Assembly: GCF_042649825.1 (NCBI RefSeq)
Contig: NZ_JBHSAB010000014.1
Span: forward strand, 109,612-173,611
Source of the DNA: Legionella_C dresdenensis
Lineage (GTDB): Bacteria > Pseudomonadota > Gammaproteobacteria > Legionellales > Legionellaceae
Length of the DNA stretch: 64,000 bases
Direction: 5' to 3'
Shown one piece after another: positions 36,381-46,090 of this stretch. Numbering within the stretch: position 1 is the stretch's first letter; each line of letters begins with the position of its first letter. The notes under the pieces were generated by a model, which had not been told where the DNA came from, made no database searches, and saw only the letters and a program-made list of their open reading frames with translations. Position numbers and translations under genes: made by a program.

Positions 36381-36686
36381 TTAACCTTTTAAATGATTCA
36401 TTTTATCGACATCAATATTGCCACGGTTACGGTACAGTAACATAACAATAGCCAGGCCTATCGCTGCTTCAGCAGCAGCAACGGTAAGAATAAAAAACAC
36501 AAATACCTGTCCTGCGACACCGCCATAATAATGGGAAAAGGCAATAAAATTGGTATTTACTGCCAGAAGCATCAGCTCAACGCAGACAAGTAAAAGAATC
36601 ACATTTTTGCGATTCAGCATAATTCCAACAAGGCTCAGACCAAACAGGATGGCAGCTAATGTCAGATAATTGTTGACTGGTATCAT
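36381..36686 (-). CDS. nuoK: NADH-quinone oxidoreductase subunit K
   Basis: Small membrane subunit of complex I with three helices, 101 residues as in other bacteria. It carries the two conserved buried glutamates, in VCVELMLLAVNTNFIAF and AAAEAAIGLAIVML, which belong to the central proton path. It is in the nuo operon between nuoJ and nuoL. Confidence 0.98.
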   Translation of the reverse strand: MIPVNNYLTLAAILFGLSLVGIMLNRKNVILLLVCVELMLLAVNTNFIAFSHYYGGVAGQVFVFFILTVAAAEAAIGLAIVMLLYRNRGNIDVDKMNHLKG

Positions 36687-36701
36687 TTGTACCCCTGATA
36701 T

Positions 36702-37370
36702 TTATTTTTCTGCTTTTAATGAAACAAGTTTAACGCGATCCTGCTTTCTGGTCATTATCTGTCCAGTTATATCCTGCCGCTTGGATCGAATCGCCCCACG
36801 ATGGGCAAGAGTAATTGCCGCGATTATCGCTACCAGAAGCAGAACCGATGCAAGTTCAAACGCGAACACATAATCGGTATACAGTACCATACCTATCTGC
36901 TCGGTATTGGAAGGCGTGCTAACTGGTGCAGGGTACATAATGTCATCGCTATCATCGGCATTATTGTCAATAATCTGCGTTGGTTCAGCACTGGCTCTCT
37001 GTGCCTGAGAACTGTCCTTAAACCAGCTCGCCGGCTCGGAAATCAACAATAAACCAACCAGTAGCGCGACCAGAATCAGGCCAAAAGGCAGATATCGGGT
37101 AAAATGCGAGCGCATTGACTCGGTATCGATATTAAGCATCATAACCACAAACAGGAACAGGGTCATAACGGCGCCGACATAAACCAGAACCAGGATTAAA
37201 GCCAGAAATTCAGCAGATAACATCAGCCATAATGCGGAGCTGGCAAAGAAAGTTACCACCAGAAACAAAACGCAACGCACCGGGTTATTTTGGGTTATTA
37301 CCATTAATGCGGATGAAACTGCCAAAGCAGCAAACGCATAAAAAAGAACTTGTACTATTAAATCATGCAT
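36702..37370 (-). CDS. nuoJ: NADH-quinone oxidoreductase subunit J
   Basis: Membrane subunit of complex I, 222 residues with five membrane segments. LVYVGAVMTLFLFVVMMLN holds the family's flexible TM3 region with its pi-bulge. A hydrophilic insert (about 120-160, with QIIDNNADDSDD) separates TM4 and TM5, and the Lys/Arg-rich tail follows. It lies between nuoI and nuoK. Confidence 0.96.
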   Translation of the reverse strand: MHDLIVQVLFYAFAALAVSSALMVITQNNPVRCVLFLVVTFFASSALWLMLSAEFLALILVLVYVGAVMTLFLFVVMMLNIDTESMRSHFTRYLPFGLILVALLVGLLLISEPASWFKDSSQAQRASAEPTQIIDNNADDSDDIMYPAPVSTPSNTEQIGMVLYTDYVFAFELASVLLLVAIIAAITLAHRGAIRSKRQDITGQIMTRKQDRVKLVSLKAEK

Positions 37371-37381
37371 TTTTCACCCCG

Positions 37382-37882
37382 TTAGCGGCTATCTTTATCT
37401 GCTTCACGATCAGAAGCCAGTTTCTCTTCCATCAGATCCCCAATAGCCAGCAGTTTTTCTTTAGTCATAATATTCTGGCCGCGCTCACTGATGTGATAAT
37501 GATGGATCGGCGTTACAACAATGGAATCAACCGGACAAGATTCTTCGCACAATCCACAATTAATGCACTTGAACATATCGATGTCATAGCGCGTTGTACG
37601 GCGTGAACCATCTTCCCGCGGTTCGGATTCAATCGTAATCGCCAGTGCCGGGCAAACCGCTTCACATAACTTACAGGCAATACAACGCTCTTCACCGTTA
37701 GGATAACGGCGCAGCGCAAGCAAACCTCTGAAACGCGGAGATAGCGGTGTTTTTTCTTCCGGAAACTGAACAGTAAACTTCTTTTTGAAAAAGTATTTAC
37801 CGGTAACTTTCAGCCCCGCCAGCAGCTCCAGCAAGAGGTAGCTGCGAATATAATGCTTTATGTATCTATATGCTTTTTTCAT
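37382..37882 (-). CDS. nuoI: NADH-quinone oxidoreductase subunit I
   Basis: Peripheral-arm ferredoxin-like subunit of complex I carrying clusters N6a and N6b, 166 residues. Both 4Fe-4S motifs are intact: CIACKLCEAVCP and CINCGLCEESCP. It begins one base after the nuoH stop, so the two are likely coupled. Confidence 0.98.
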   Translation of the reverse strand: MKKAYRYIKHYIRSYLLLELLAGLKVTGKYFFKKKFTVQFPEEKTPLSPRFRGLLALRRYPNGEERCIACKLCEAVCPALAITIESEPREDGSRRTTRYDIDMFKCINCGLCEESCPVDSIVVTPIHHYHISERGQNIMTKEKLLAIGDLMEEKLASDREADKDSR

Positions 37883-37883
37883 A

Positions 37884-38906
37884 TTAAAACCATGGTTTCA
37901 AGTGGGCAACGACCATAAGGGCAGTAACTATAACCCATACAATGGTCACAGGTATCAATACTTTCCATCCAAGACGCATTAACTGATCATAACGGTAACG
38001 TGGGAATGTAGCACGCACCCATAAGTAAACAAACAGGAAGAATGAAATCTTCAGCAATAACCATACAAAACCTGGTACAATAAAAAAGATATCTTCAAGA
38101 ACCGGAACGCCTTCAAAGGGAGAAAGCCAGCCCCCCATGAACAACAGCGAAATTATGGTTGAAATCAGAATCATACTGGCATATTCCGACAGGAAAAACA
38201 GAGCAAATCCAATACCAGAATATTCAACATGGAAACCGGCTACAATTTCTGACTCACCTTCCGCCAGGTCAAATGGAGCCCGGTTAGTTTCTGCCAGTGC
38301 CGCAATCCAGAATACGATAAATAACGGCAATAAAGGCAAGAACCACCAATGCCAGATACCGCCATGTTGCGACAGAACGATATCAGTCACATTCATACTG
38401 CCAGCAGCGAGCAAAACACCAACAAAAGCAAAACCCATGGCAATTTCATAAGAGACGGTCTGAGCCGCGCTCCGCAGTGAACCGAACATGGCATATTTTG
38501 AGTTAGACGCCCAACCAGCGATTAAAACTCCGTATACACCCAAAGAACTGATGGTAAACAAATACAGAACGCCGGCATTAAGATTTGCCAATACAACGCC
38601 CTGTGAAAAAGGAATTGCCGCCCATCCGGCCAGTGCCGGCACCAGCGCAAACAAAGGAGCAATCACAAACAAATATTTGTTTGATTGCGTTGGTACAATA
38701 ATTTCCTTGGTAATCAGTTTGATGAGGTCCGCAAACGGTTGCAGCAACCCCTTCAACCCTACCCGGTTTGGTCCTATCCGAACTTGTATATAACCGATTA
38801 CTTTACGCTCGGCAAAAGTAAGATAGGCCACTCCAATTAACAGAGGAACGACAATGACCAGAATTTTGATAACGATCCACAGCAATATGCTAATATCTTG
38901 AAGCAT
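37884..38906 (-). CDS. nuoH: NADH-quinone oxidoreductase subunit H
   Basis: Membrane subunit at the quinone-binding junction of complex I, 340 residues with about eight helices. RKVIGYIQVRIGPNRVGLKG (near 34), ETNRAPFDLAEGESEIVAGF (near 205) and RATFPRYRYDQLMRLGWKV (near 295) are the conserved loops that line the quinone chamber. It is in the nuo operon after nuoG. Confidence 0.98.
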   Translation of the reverse strand: MLQDISILLWIVIKILVIVVPLLIGVAYLTFAERKVIGYIQVRIGPNRVGLKGLLQPFADLIKLITKEIIVPTQSNKYLFVIAPLFALVPALAGWAAIPFSQGVVLANLNAGVLYLFTISSLGVYGVLIAGWASNSKYAMFGSLRSAAQTVSYEIAMGFAFVGVLLAAGSMNVTDIVLSQHGGIWHWWFLPLLPLFIVFWIAALAETNRAPFDLAEGESEIVAGFHVEYSGIGFALFFLSEYASMILISTIISLLFMGGWLSPFEGVPVLEDIFFIVPGFVWLLLKISFFLFVYLWVRATFPRYRYDQLMRLGWKVLIPVTIVWVIVTALMVVAHLKPWF

Positions 38907-38917
38907 GTTTATACCTG

Positions 38918-41269
38918 TTAGCGCTTAATTGTTATTGCGGCAAATGAGTGCCCTAAATCAACTGTCTCAGGCATTGCATTAGCTACCCATACCACATCAG
39001 GTGCCATTCGCTCGTCGCGTTTAAGGGGCAATGTTATCTCAATATTTCCTTGAGATACAGTAGCAACCTCATCTAATTTCAAGCGATTTGCAGTCTCGGG
39101 GTGTATTTTAATACAAACCTGATCTGCAGCAGCACAATTTTGCAGTGCCCCTGCATTTCTGACAATTGCATCGCCGCGATACAGCGGCCATTCACCTACT
39201 CGAACCAGTTGCTGGTTATTAAGCGGCAATGATTCAGGGTAGTAGGGGCGATATTTGATATCGCTCATAATTGCTGCCATTGCTTTAATTTCATCTAATA
39301 CTTCTTCAGAAGAAACATACTCAAAACCTGGGCACTGTAACAAGTTTGCGATAACCCGCAGCACTTTCCAGGCAGGCCGTGCTTCACCATGCGGTTTACA
39401 GGCGCCAGCGACTGATTGCCAGACATTATCGACATTAATATAAGTACCTGATGTCTCAGCATAGGGTGCAACCGGCAAAATCACATCAGCATAATCTTTC
39501 ATGGAATCATTCTGGAACGCTGTGAGCAGGACAACAAATTCTGCTGCAAGCGTTGACTGATGCGCCCCGTGCGGATTGGCAAAATCATAGCCGGGCTCAA
39601 CACCCATCAGGAAGTAGCCTTTTAATTTATTATTAAGCGCAGTCTGAGCATCAAGACCTGTCGATTCAATGTGCTTACCCGCAGCACCGCGATGCGGTAC
39701 CATACCGGCTAATTGTGCGCCAGCGGCATTGGCTCCCGATGTAAAGCGGATAGCTTTAGCACCGGTAATATTTTCCAATGTGTGAACCAGGGTACGAATG
39801 AGGGCGGCGTCAGGATGATTCTCACTGATCGCACCAAGAATAATAGCCGAGTTTTGCTCTTTCAGGCCAGCCACGATCGTTTCAGCAGCAGGCTCTTTGT
39901 TCAAGCCAATCAGCAGGCGCTGTAACTCTTCCGGCAACGTTGCAGCATCTACGCCTGAGGCGACAATCAGTTTAGCCAGCTGCATCGGGATTTCTACTGG
40001 AGAAACGATGCATTTTTCGGTGACATCAAAATGATAATCGTAATCAACGGGGTTGATAGCATAGATCTTCGCCCCATTCCTGAATGCTTTTCTTACCCGT
40101 ACACCTGCCAATGGCAATTCACGCTCAATATTGCAGCCAACCAACAGAATTCGTTCTTGTTGTTCCAGTTCGGCATAACGGAGACTATTTGACATGACAA
40201 CTGGTAAATGAGCCTGATCGCTGAAATCAGTCTGGCGAATACGGTAATCCAGGTTGTTAACCCCTAGTTCGCGCATCAGTTTTTGCAGAAGGTAAAACTC
40301 TTCCAGAGTAGATGAGGATGACGCAAACGCAGCAAACTGCTCTGCACCGTGCTGCTTGATTACCTTGCTGATACCGTCAGCAGTAAATTTTAACGCTGTT
40401 GGCCAATCCACTGCCTGCCACTGGCCATTGGTCTTAATCATAGGCTGACTGGCGCGTGCCTTGCTATTCAAACCGAGATAACTGAAACGATCCCGATCAG
40501 ACAGCCAGGTTTCATTAATTGTTTCATTTTCGCGTGGTACAACGCGCATCAGACGATCACGGCGAACATGAATATGTACGTTAGAGCCGAGGCAATCATG
40601 AGGCGCTACGCTGTCATATTGGTTCAATTCCCAGGGACGGGCGGTAAAACGATAGGGTCTGGAAGTCAAGGCTCCAACCGGGCACAAATCTATAATATTG
40701 CCTGATACTTCCGATGTCATACTATGCTGAACATAGGTACCAATTTGTACTTTTTCGCCACGGCCAGTAGAACCCAATTCACGGACGCCGGCAACCTCGT
40801 CGCCAAAGCGAACACAACGCGTGCAATGTATACAGCGTGTCATTTCAGTTGCAATCAATGGCCCAAGATTATCATCATCTACAGCGCGCTTTTCCTCGTT
40901 GTATTCTGATTCATCAGCGCCAAAACCCATTGAAATATCCTGCAGTTCGCATTCACCGCCCTGATCGCAAATAGGGCAATCTAATGGATGGTTAATCAGC
41001 AGAAACTCCATAACTGCTTTTTGAGAGCGGACTGCTTCTTCTGATTTGGTAAAAACCTTCATCCCGTTAGTAATTGGCGTAGCGCAGGCAGGAACCGGTT
41101 TTCGGCCATTTTCCACCTCAACCAGACACATGCGACAGTTCGCAGCGACTGAGAGCTTTTTGTGATAGCAAAAACGGGGAATATAAATACCGGCATCATC
41201 GGCAACTTCGATAATCATTTTGCCGTTGTCTGCTTCTAATGTTTTTCCGTCGATTTCAATGGTAGCCAT
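38918..41269 (-). CDS. nuoG: NADH-quinone oxidoreductase subunit G
   Basis: Largest peripheral-arm subunit of complex I, 783 residues. Fe-S ligands: 2Fe-2S in CYHKKLSVAANCRMC, His-Cys 4Fe-4S in HPLDCPICDQGGECELQD, and 4Fe-4S in CIHCTRCVRFGDEVAG with a later CPVGAL. The extra N7 cluster found in E. coli seems absent, because only one Cys remains in that region (HDCLGSNV). The rest is a molybdopterin-oxidoreductase-like fold without cofactor function. It lies between nuoF and nuoH. Confidence 0.97.
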   Translation of the reverse strand: MATIEIDGKTLEADNGKMIIEVADDAGIYIPRFCYHKKLSVAANCRMCLVEVENGRKPVPACATPITNGMKVFTKSEEAVRSQKAVMEFLLINHPLDCPICDQGGECELQDISMGFGADESEYNEEKRAVDDDNLGPLIATEMTRCIHCTRCVRFGDEVAGVRELGSTGRGEKVQIGTYVQHSMTSEVSGNIIDLCPVGALTSRPYRFTARPWELNQYDSVAPHDCLGSNVHIHVRRDRLMRVVPRENETINETWLSDRDRFSYLGLNSKARASQPMIKTNGQWQAVDWPTALKFTADGISKVIKQHGAEQFAAFASSSSTLEEFYLLQKLMRELGVNNLDYRIRQTDFSDQAHLPVVMSNSLRYAELEQQERILLVGCNIERELPLAGVRVRKAFRNGAKIYAINPVDYDYHFDVTEKCIVSPVEIPMQLAKLIVASGVDAATLPEELQRLLIGLNKEPAAETIVAGLKEQNSAIILGAISENHPDAALIRTLVHTLENITGAKAIRFTSGANAAGAQLAGMVPHRGAAGKHIESTGLDAQTALNNKLKGYFLMGVEPGYDFANPHGAHQSTLAAEFVVLLTAFQNDSMKDYADVILPVAPYAETSGTYINVDNVWQSVAGACKPHGEARPAWKVLRVIANLLQCPGFEYVSSEEVLDEIKAMAAIMSDIKYRPYYPESLPLNNQQLVRVGEWPLYRGDAIVRNAGALQNCAAADQVCIKIHPETANRLKLDEVATVSQGNIEITLPLKRDERMAPDVVWVANAMPETVDLGHSFAAITIKR

Positions 41270-41287
41270 TGTTTAAACCTTCTTTAA

Positions 41288-42565
41288 TTATGCTGCAACG
41301 AGAGAACGTTTGTGCTTAATAAAATAATCAAACTCATGGTAAAAATGTTTCACGAAACTTTGCACTGGCCAGGCAGCAGCCTCTCCAAGCGCACAAATCG
41401 TACGGCCTTCAATTTTATCAGCCACATTAACCAGCTTTTCAATATCACCGGGCTCGCCATGACCATGTCGAATGCGGTGAATTAATCTTACCATCCAGCC
41501 TGTACCTTCACGACAAGGCGTACACTGTCCGCATGATTCGTCCATATAAAACTCGGAAATGCGATATAACGCATCAACCATACAAGTTGTTTCATCCATG
41601 ACAATCACGGCGCCTGAACCCAAACCTGAGCCAGCTTTCTGAATACTGTCATAATCCATATCAAGCTGCATCATTACATCGCCAGGCAATACTCGCATGG
41701 AGGTACCGCCAGGAATAACCGCTTTGATGCGGTTACCGTTTCTGACGCCGCCCGCTAACTCAAGCAGATCTTTAAACGGTGTACCCAGTGGAATTTCAAA
41801 ATTGCCGGGTTTATTAACATGACCGCTTACGCTGAAGCACTTGGGGCCGCCATTGTTTGGTTTACCAAGCTTTAAAAACCATTCGCCGCCTTTTTCCAGA
41901 ATAACGGGTACAGAAGCAAAGGTTTCAGTATTATTGATTGTTGTCGGTTTACCGTACAATCCAAAGTTAGCCGGGAAAGGGGGTTTAAAGCGCGGCATTC
42001 CCTTTTTGCCTTCCAGAGAATTTAGCAGCGCTGTTTCCTCGCCGCAAATATAAGCGCCAGCTCCCAGGTGATTATATAAATCAAAATCAACGCCGCTGTC
42101 CAGGATATTTTTACCCAGCAAACCGGCTTCATAGGCTTCGCGTAAAGCGCTTTCAGTACGCTCAAACGGCAACCAGAACTCGCCGCGAATATAGTTATAG
42201 CCAACGGTTGCATTCATCACATAACCGGCAATAGCCATACCTTCGATTAACTGATGCGGATTCAGGCTTAAAATTTCACGATCTTTACAAGTACCAGGCT
42301 CGCCTTCGTCTGAGTTACAGACTACATATTTCTGACCGGGAGCCTTGCTGTTCATAAAGCTCCACTTCAAGCCGGTTGGGAAACCAGCACCGCCACGTCC
42401 ACGTAAAGCCGACGTTTTCAGTTCTTCAATAATTTGTTGAGGCGGTGTCTTTTCGGCAAGAATACGGCGCCATGCGCTATAGCCACCAACGCTTTCATAC
42501 GCTTTCAGAGTCCATGACTCTGGCAGATGGAAAGTCCGGTAACAAACTTGATTCAGTTCAACCAT
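41288..42565 (-). CDS. nuoF: NADH-quinone oxidoreductase subunit F
   Basis: NADH- and FMN-binding subunit of complex I, 425 residues. The NADH/FMN loop reads ALRGRGGAGFPTGLKW and later NSDEGEPGTCKDRE; GAGAYICGEETALLNSLEG is next, and the N3 4Fe-4S ligands are in ESCGQCTPCREG with the fourth Cys in TICALGEAAAWP. It is preceded by nuoE and followed by nuoG. Confidence 0.98.
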   Translation of the reverse strand: MVELNQVCYRTFHLPESWTLKAYESVGGYSAWRRILAEKTPPQQIIEELKTSALRGRGGAGFPTGLKWSFMNSKAPGQKYVVCNSDEGEPGTCKDREILSLNPHQLIEGMAIAGYVMNATVGYNYIRGEFWLPFERTESALREAYEAGLLGKNILDSGVDFDLYNHLGAGAYICGEETALLNSLEGKKGMPRFKPPFPANFGLYGKPTTINNTETFASVPVILEKGGEWFLKLGKPNNGGPKCFSVSGHVNKPGNFEIPLGTPFKDLLELAGGVRNGNRIKAVIPGGTSMRVLPGDVMMQLDMDYDSIQKAGSGLGSGAVIVMDETTCMVDALYRISEFYMDESCGQCTPCREGTGWMVRLIHRIRHGHGEPGDIEKLVNVADKIEGRTICALGEAAAWPVQSFVKHFYHEFDYFIKHKRSLVAA

Positions 42566-42584
42566 GGCAAACTACCTCTATTGT

Positions 42585-43088
42585 TCATTGGCATTGTTCC
42601 AAAACTTGATCAATTTTTTCTCTGGTCAAATTCTCGTGGTAATCTTTGTTAACTTGCATCATGGGGGCATTGACGCATGCGCCCAGGCATTCTACAAAGC
42701 GCAGGGTAAACCGGCCGTCAGGCGTGGTTTCGCCCAATTTGACGCCCAGCTTTTGTTGTAAATAATCAACTATTTCTGACGATCCACGTAATTTGCATGA
42801 AATGTTCGTACATACATTAATCAAATTACGCCCAATTGGTTTGTGTTCATACATTGTATAAAAAGTAGCGACTTCATAAACAGCAATTGCAGGCATTTCC
42901 AGGTATTCAGCTATGGCATCCATTAACTCGGCAGTCAGAAAGCCGTACTGCTCCTGAACGATGCGAAGCGCGCTCATTACTGCTGATTGCTTTTGATCTG
43001 CGGGATATTTCGCTATCCAGTGATCGATATCTTTAATTCGTTCTGCTGAAACGAACTGACAAAGCAATTTATCTGAATTCTCAGCCAT
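42585..43088 (-). CDS. nuoE: NADH-quinone oxidoreductase subunit E
   Basis: Thioredoxin-like 2Fe-2S subunit (cluster N1a) of complex I, 167 residues. The ligands are visible as CTNISCKLRGS and CLGACVNAPMM. It pairs with NuoF in the NADH dehydrogenase module. Its start is 45 bases after the nuoD stop. Confidence 0.97.
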   Translation of the reverse strand: MAENSDKLLCQFVSAERIKDIDHWIAKYPADQKQSAVMSALRIVQEQYGFLTAELMDAIAEYLEMPAIAVYEVATFYTMYEHKPIGRNLINVCTNISCKLRGSSEIVDYLQQKLGVKLGETTPDGRFTLRFVECLGACVNAPMMQVNKDYHENLTREKIDQVLEQCQ

Positions 43089-43133
43089 ACTTTAATTACC
43101 TTTAAAAACGTTTATTCTCTGGCAATAACCGCT

Positions 43134-44387
43134 CTAGCGATCAATTTCACCAAACACTATATCCTGACTGGCAAGAATAGCTACACCGTCTGCCAGCATG
43201 TGTCCTCTGACCATTTCATCATAACTGGCCAGATGCGCAAAACCAGGTGCGCGTATTTTAAGCCGATAAGGCTTGTTTGCACCATCTGATACCAGATAGA
43301 TGCCGAACTCGCCTTTAGGGGCTTCTACCGCGGTATACACTTCACCCCGCGGCAGGCAGAACCCTTCCGTAAATAATTTGAAATGATGGATCAACGCTTC
43401 CATATCGTGTTTCATCACCGCACGTTTGGGCGGTGTTACTTTATAATCATCCAGACGAACCGGCCCAGGATTTTTACGCAGCCACTCAATGCATTGTCTT
43501 ATAATTTTGTTCGATTGACGCAATTCTTCAACCCTGACCAGATATCTGTCATAGCAGTCACCGGTTTTTCCCACAGGAATGTCAAACTCAACTTTATCAT
43601 AAGCGGCATAAGGTTGTTTTTTACGTAAATCCCAAGCGACTCCGGAACCACGCAGCATAGGACCAGTAAAACCCCATTGCAAAGCTTGCTCAGGGGAAAC
43701 AATTCCGATATCAACTGTACGCTGTTTCCAAATTCGATTATCCGTCAACAAGGTTTCATATTCGTCAACACATTTTGGGAAACGCTCGGTAAATGCCCAA
43801 AGGAAATCCAGCAGACTGCCCTGACGATGTTCATTCAGCCTGTCTGTTTCCTGTTCGTTATGCCAGCGGGATGGCTGGTATTGGGGCATGGAATCCGGCA
43901 GATCCCTGGCTACGCCGCCTGGACGGTAATACGTAGCATGCATACGAGCGCCTGAAACTGCTTCATAGCAATCAAATAAATCTTCACGTTCACGAAAACA
44001 ATACAGAAATACCGTCATCGCCCCAATATCGAGCGCGATAGCTCCCAACCAGAGCAAATGGTTAAGAACACGGGTTATTTCGTCAAACATGGTTCGAATG
44101 TACTGGGCTCGAATCGGCGCTTCTATTCCCAGTAATTTCTCAAGCGCCAGCACATAACCATGCTCATTACACATCATGGAGACATAATCAAGGCGATCCA
44201 TGTAGCCAATGCTCTGGAGATAAGGTTTTGTTTCAGCCAGTTTCTCGGTAGCACGGTGCAAAAGACCAATGTGCGGATCGGCGCGAACAATTGTTTCGCC
44301 TTCAAGCTCAAGAACCAATCGTAAAACACCATGGGCAGCTGGATGTTGAGGCCCAAAATTCAAGGTGTAATTTTTAAGTTCGATCAT
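43134..44387 (-). CDS. nuoD: NADH-quinone oxidoreductase subunit D
   Basis: 49-kDa quinone-site subunit of complex I, 417 residues. NFGPQHPAAHGVLRLVLELEGE sits at the N-terminus (the His of this loop faces quinone), followed by RTMFDEITRVLNHLLWLG and the C-terminal GEFGIYLVSDGANKPYRLKI. Its ATG overlaps the nuoC stop (44384-44387), so translation is coupled. Confidence 0.97.
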   Translation of the reverse strand: MIELKNYTLNFGPQHPAAHGVLRLVLELEGETIVRADPHIGLLHRATEKLAETKPYLQSIGYMDRLDYVSMMCNEHGYVLALEKLLGIEAPIRAQYIRTMFDEITRVLNHLLWLGAIALDIGAMTVFLYCFREREDLFDCYEAVSGARMHATYYRPGGVARDLPDSMPQYQPSRWHNEQETDRLNEHRQGSLLDFLWAFTERFPKCVDEYETLLTDNRIWKQRTVDIGIVSPEQALQWGFTGPMLRGSGVAWDLRKKQPYAAYDKVEFDIPVGKTGDCYDRYLVRVEELRQSNKIIRQCIEWLRKNPGPVRLDDYKVTPPKRAVMKHDMEALIHHFKLFTEGFCLPRGEVYTAVEAPKGEFGIYLVSDGANKPYRLKIRAPGFAHLASYDEMVRGHMLADGVAILASQDIVFGEIDR

Positions 44388-45064
44388 TGTTCAGACCTTT
44401 TATTATCAAGATAACGATTATCATTGCGTATCACTTTGGGCACAAGTACTCTTGGCTCCAAGTCAATCGGCTCATATATCACTTTTTTCAAATGGGCGTC
44501 ATAGCGCATCTCAATATGGCCGCTAACCGGGAAATCCTTACGGAAAGGATGACCGATAAAACCGTAATCCGTGAGGATTCTTCTTAAGTCAGGGTGGTTT
44601 TCAAATAAAATGCCATATAAATCATATGCTTCGCGCTCAAACCAGTTTGCTGATTTCCAGATATCATGAGCAGAGGGAATAATCAGGTGTTGTTCCTCGA
44701 GGAATACTTTAACCCGGATACGGTGGTTTAACCGGGACGACAACAGGTGATATACAACCGCAAAACGCGGCTTGGTCATCGCATAGGCCCGAGCTTCCTG
44801 CCGTTCTACTCCACGGGAAAACCCGCTTTCAGTCGCTTCTTCGGTTTCCCAGTCATAAACACCATAGTTAAGATAATCAACTGCGCATACATCAATAAGT
44901 TGATCAAACAAAAAGCCATCATTATTTTTTAATTGCAGCAATATTGCTCTGATATGTACAGCGTCGCATTCAATAGTAAGCTCATCAAACGAGGATTCTG
45001 CTGTGCTGATTATGCCAGTTAATTCTTTTTCAACCTGTTCAGCCAACTTGGTTAATTTTGTCAT
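44384..45064 (-). CDS. nuoC: NADH-quinone oxidoreductase subunit C
   Basis: 30-kDa subunit of the complex I connecting module, 226 residues. The signature FEREAYDLYGILFENHPDLRRI is followed by LTDYGFIGHPFRKDFP. It is a separate gene, not fused to nuoD as in E. coli. AGGTGA stands before the ATG at 45064. Confidence 0.97.
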   Translation of the reverse strand: MTKLTKLAEQVEKELTGIISTAESSFDELTIECDAVHIRAILLQLKNNDGFLFDQLIDVCAVDYLNYGVYDWETEEATESGFSRGVERQEARAYAMTKPRFAVVYHLLSSRLNHRIRVKVFLEEQHLIIPSAHDIWKSANWFEREAYDLYGILFENHPDLRRILTDYGFIGHPFRKDFPVSGHIEMRYDAHLKKVIYEPIDLEPRVLVPKVIRNDNRYLDNKRSEQ

Positions 45065-45085
45065 TTAGTTCACCTGTGCTGTTCA

Positions 45086-45562
45086 TTACGCTTCTATGAT
45101 CGGCTTGCGTCTAATCTTGTTTTGAAGCTGAATAATTCCATAGAGAAGAGCTTCTGCAGTCGGCGGACAACCAGGGACATAAACATCAACCGGAACTATC
45201 CGATCGCAACCGCGCACTACTGAGTAAGAATAATGGTAGTATCCGCCGCCATTAGCACAGGAACCCATAGAGATTACCCATCGTGGATCCGGCATCTGAT
45301 CATAGACTTTGCGCAGGGCAGGAGCCATCTTGTTGCATAAAGTACCGGCAACGATCATAACGTCAGACTGACGTGGACTTGGTCGAAAAATAATTCCGAA
45401 TCGGTCGAGGTCGTAGCGCGCAGCGCCTACGTGCATCATTTCTACCGCACAACACGCCAGCCCGAAAGTCATAGGCCACATTGAACCGCTACGAGCCCAG
45501 CCTAGCAGTTTATCGACGGAGGTTGTAACAAAGCCACTTTTTTGCAATTCTGCAACAGCCAT
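45086..45562 (-). CDS. nuoB: NADH-quinone oxidoreductase subunit B
   Basis: Peripheral subunit carrying the terminal N2 4Fe-4S cluster of complex I, 158 residues. The cluster Cys residues are in GLACCAVEMM, MGSCANGGG and VPGCPPTAEAL; RYDLDRFGIIFRPSPRQSD is the conserved quinone-side helix. AGAGG lies eight bases before the ATG. Confidence 0.98.
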   Translation of the reverse strand: MAVAELQKSGFVTTSVDKLLGWARSGSMWPMTFGLACCAVEMMHVGAARYDLDRFGIIFRPSPRQSDVMIVAGTLCNKMAPALRKVYDQMPDPRWVISMGSCANGGGYYHYSYSVVRGCDRIVPVDVYVPGCPPTAEALLYGIIQLQNKIRRKPIIEA

Positions 45563-45618
45563 AGCAAGAGCCTCTAATTAATTATTGGATTACGATAAAT
45601 TACAGCACGAACAGGATA

Positions 45619-45975
45619 TCACTCCCACTCAAGCGCGCCCCGTTTCCATTCGTATATGAAACCGACTACAAGCAGTCCAAGGAATAGCATCATTGCTGAA
45701 AAGCCAAACCAGCCTAATTTGCGAAGCACTAATGCCCAGGGAAAGAAAAATGCCGTTTCGAGATCAAAAATTATAAACAGGATAGCAACGAGGTAGAAAC
45801 GCACATCAAAAGGAATATGGGAACTCTCAAAAGCACTGAATCCACACTCATAAGGCGAATTTTTTTCAGAATCAGGATTATGTTTGGATAGCAGCGCACC
45901 GCCGGAGAGCATAGCAATTCCGAGCGCCAATCCAATAACAATAAAAACAAGTACTGGTAAATAATTTGATAGCAT
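45619..45975 (-). CDS. nuoA: NADH-quinone oxidoreductase subunit A
   Basis: Small membrane subunit of complex I with three helices, 118 residues from the chosen start. The loop KNSPYECGFSAFESSHIPFD and the following FYLVAILFIIFDLETAFFFP are diagnostic. The start at 45975 (MLSNYLPVLV) matches the family; an ATG at 45984 is possible. The frame continues to 46026, but that would run into tRNA-Leu. There is no strong ribosome site. It is the first nuo gene, 21 bases after tRNA-Leu. Confidence 0.95.
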   Translation of the reverse strand: MLSNYLPVLVFIVIGLALGIAMLSGGALLSKHNPDSEKNSPYECGFSAFESSHIPFDVRFYLVAILFIIFDLETAFFFPWALVLRKLGWFGFSAMMLFLGLLVVGFIYEWKRGALEWE

Positions 45976-45996
45976 AATTCGCATCACTTGGATAAA

Positions 45997-46081
45997 TGGT
46001 ACCGAAGGCCGGACTCGAACCGGCACGGCTTACGCCACCGCCCCCTCAAGACGGCGTGTCTACCAATTCCACCACTTCGGC
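45997..46081 (-). tRNA. tRNA-Leu (GAG anticodon)
   Basis: An 85-base gene with a long variable arm and encoded CCA. The anticodon loop TTGAGGG gives GAG at 34-36, between stem halves CCGTC and GGCGG. It begins GCCGAAGTGGTGGAATTGG, typical of class II leucine tRNAs. It lies between secG and nuoA on the same strand, a position conserved in other gammaproteobacteria including Legionella-type genomes. Confidence 0.98.
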
Positions 46082-46090
46082 ACGCGTTAA

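Noticed and set aside
38918..41269. NuoG as a broken gene because the E. coli N7 cluster cysteines are missing
   Set aside because: Most bacterial NuoG proteins lack N7; the three other Fe-S motifs and the full length are intact.
45976..46026. Longer NuoA starting at 46026
   Set aside because: The first codons would be inside tRNA-Leu, and the family starts near MLSNYLPV.
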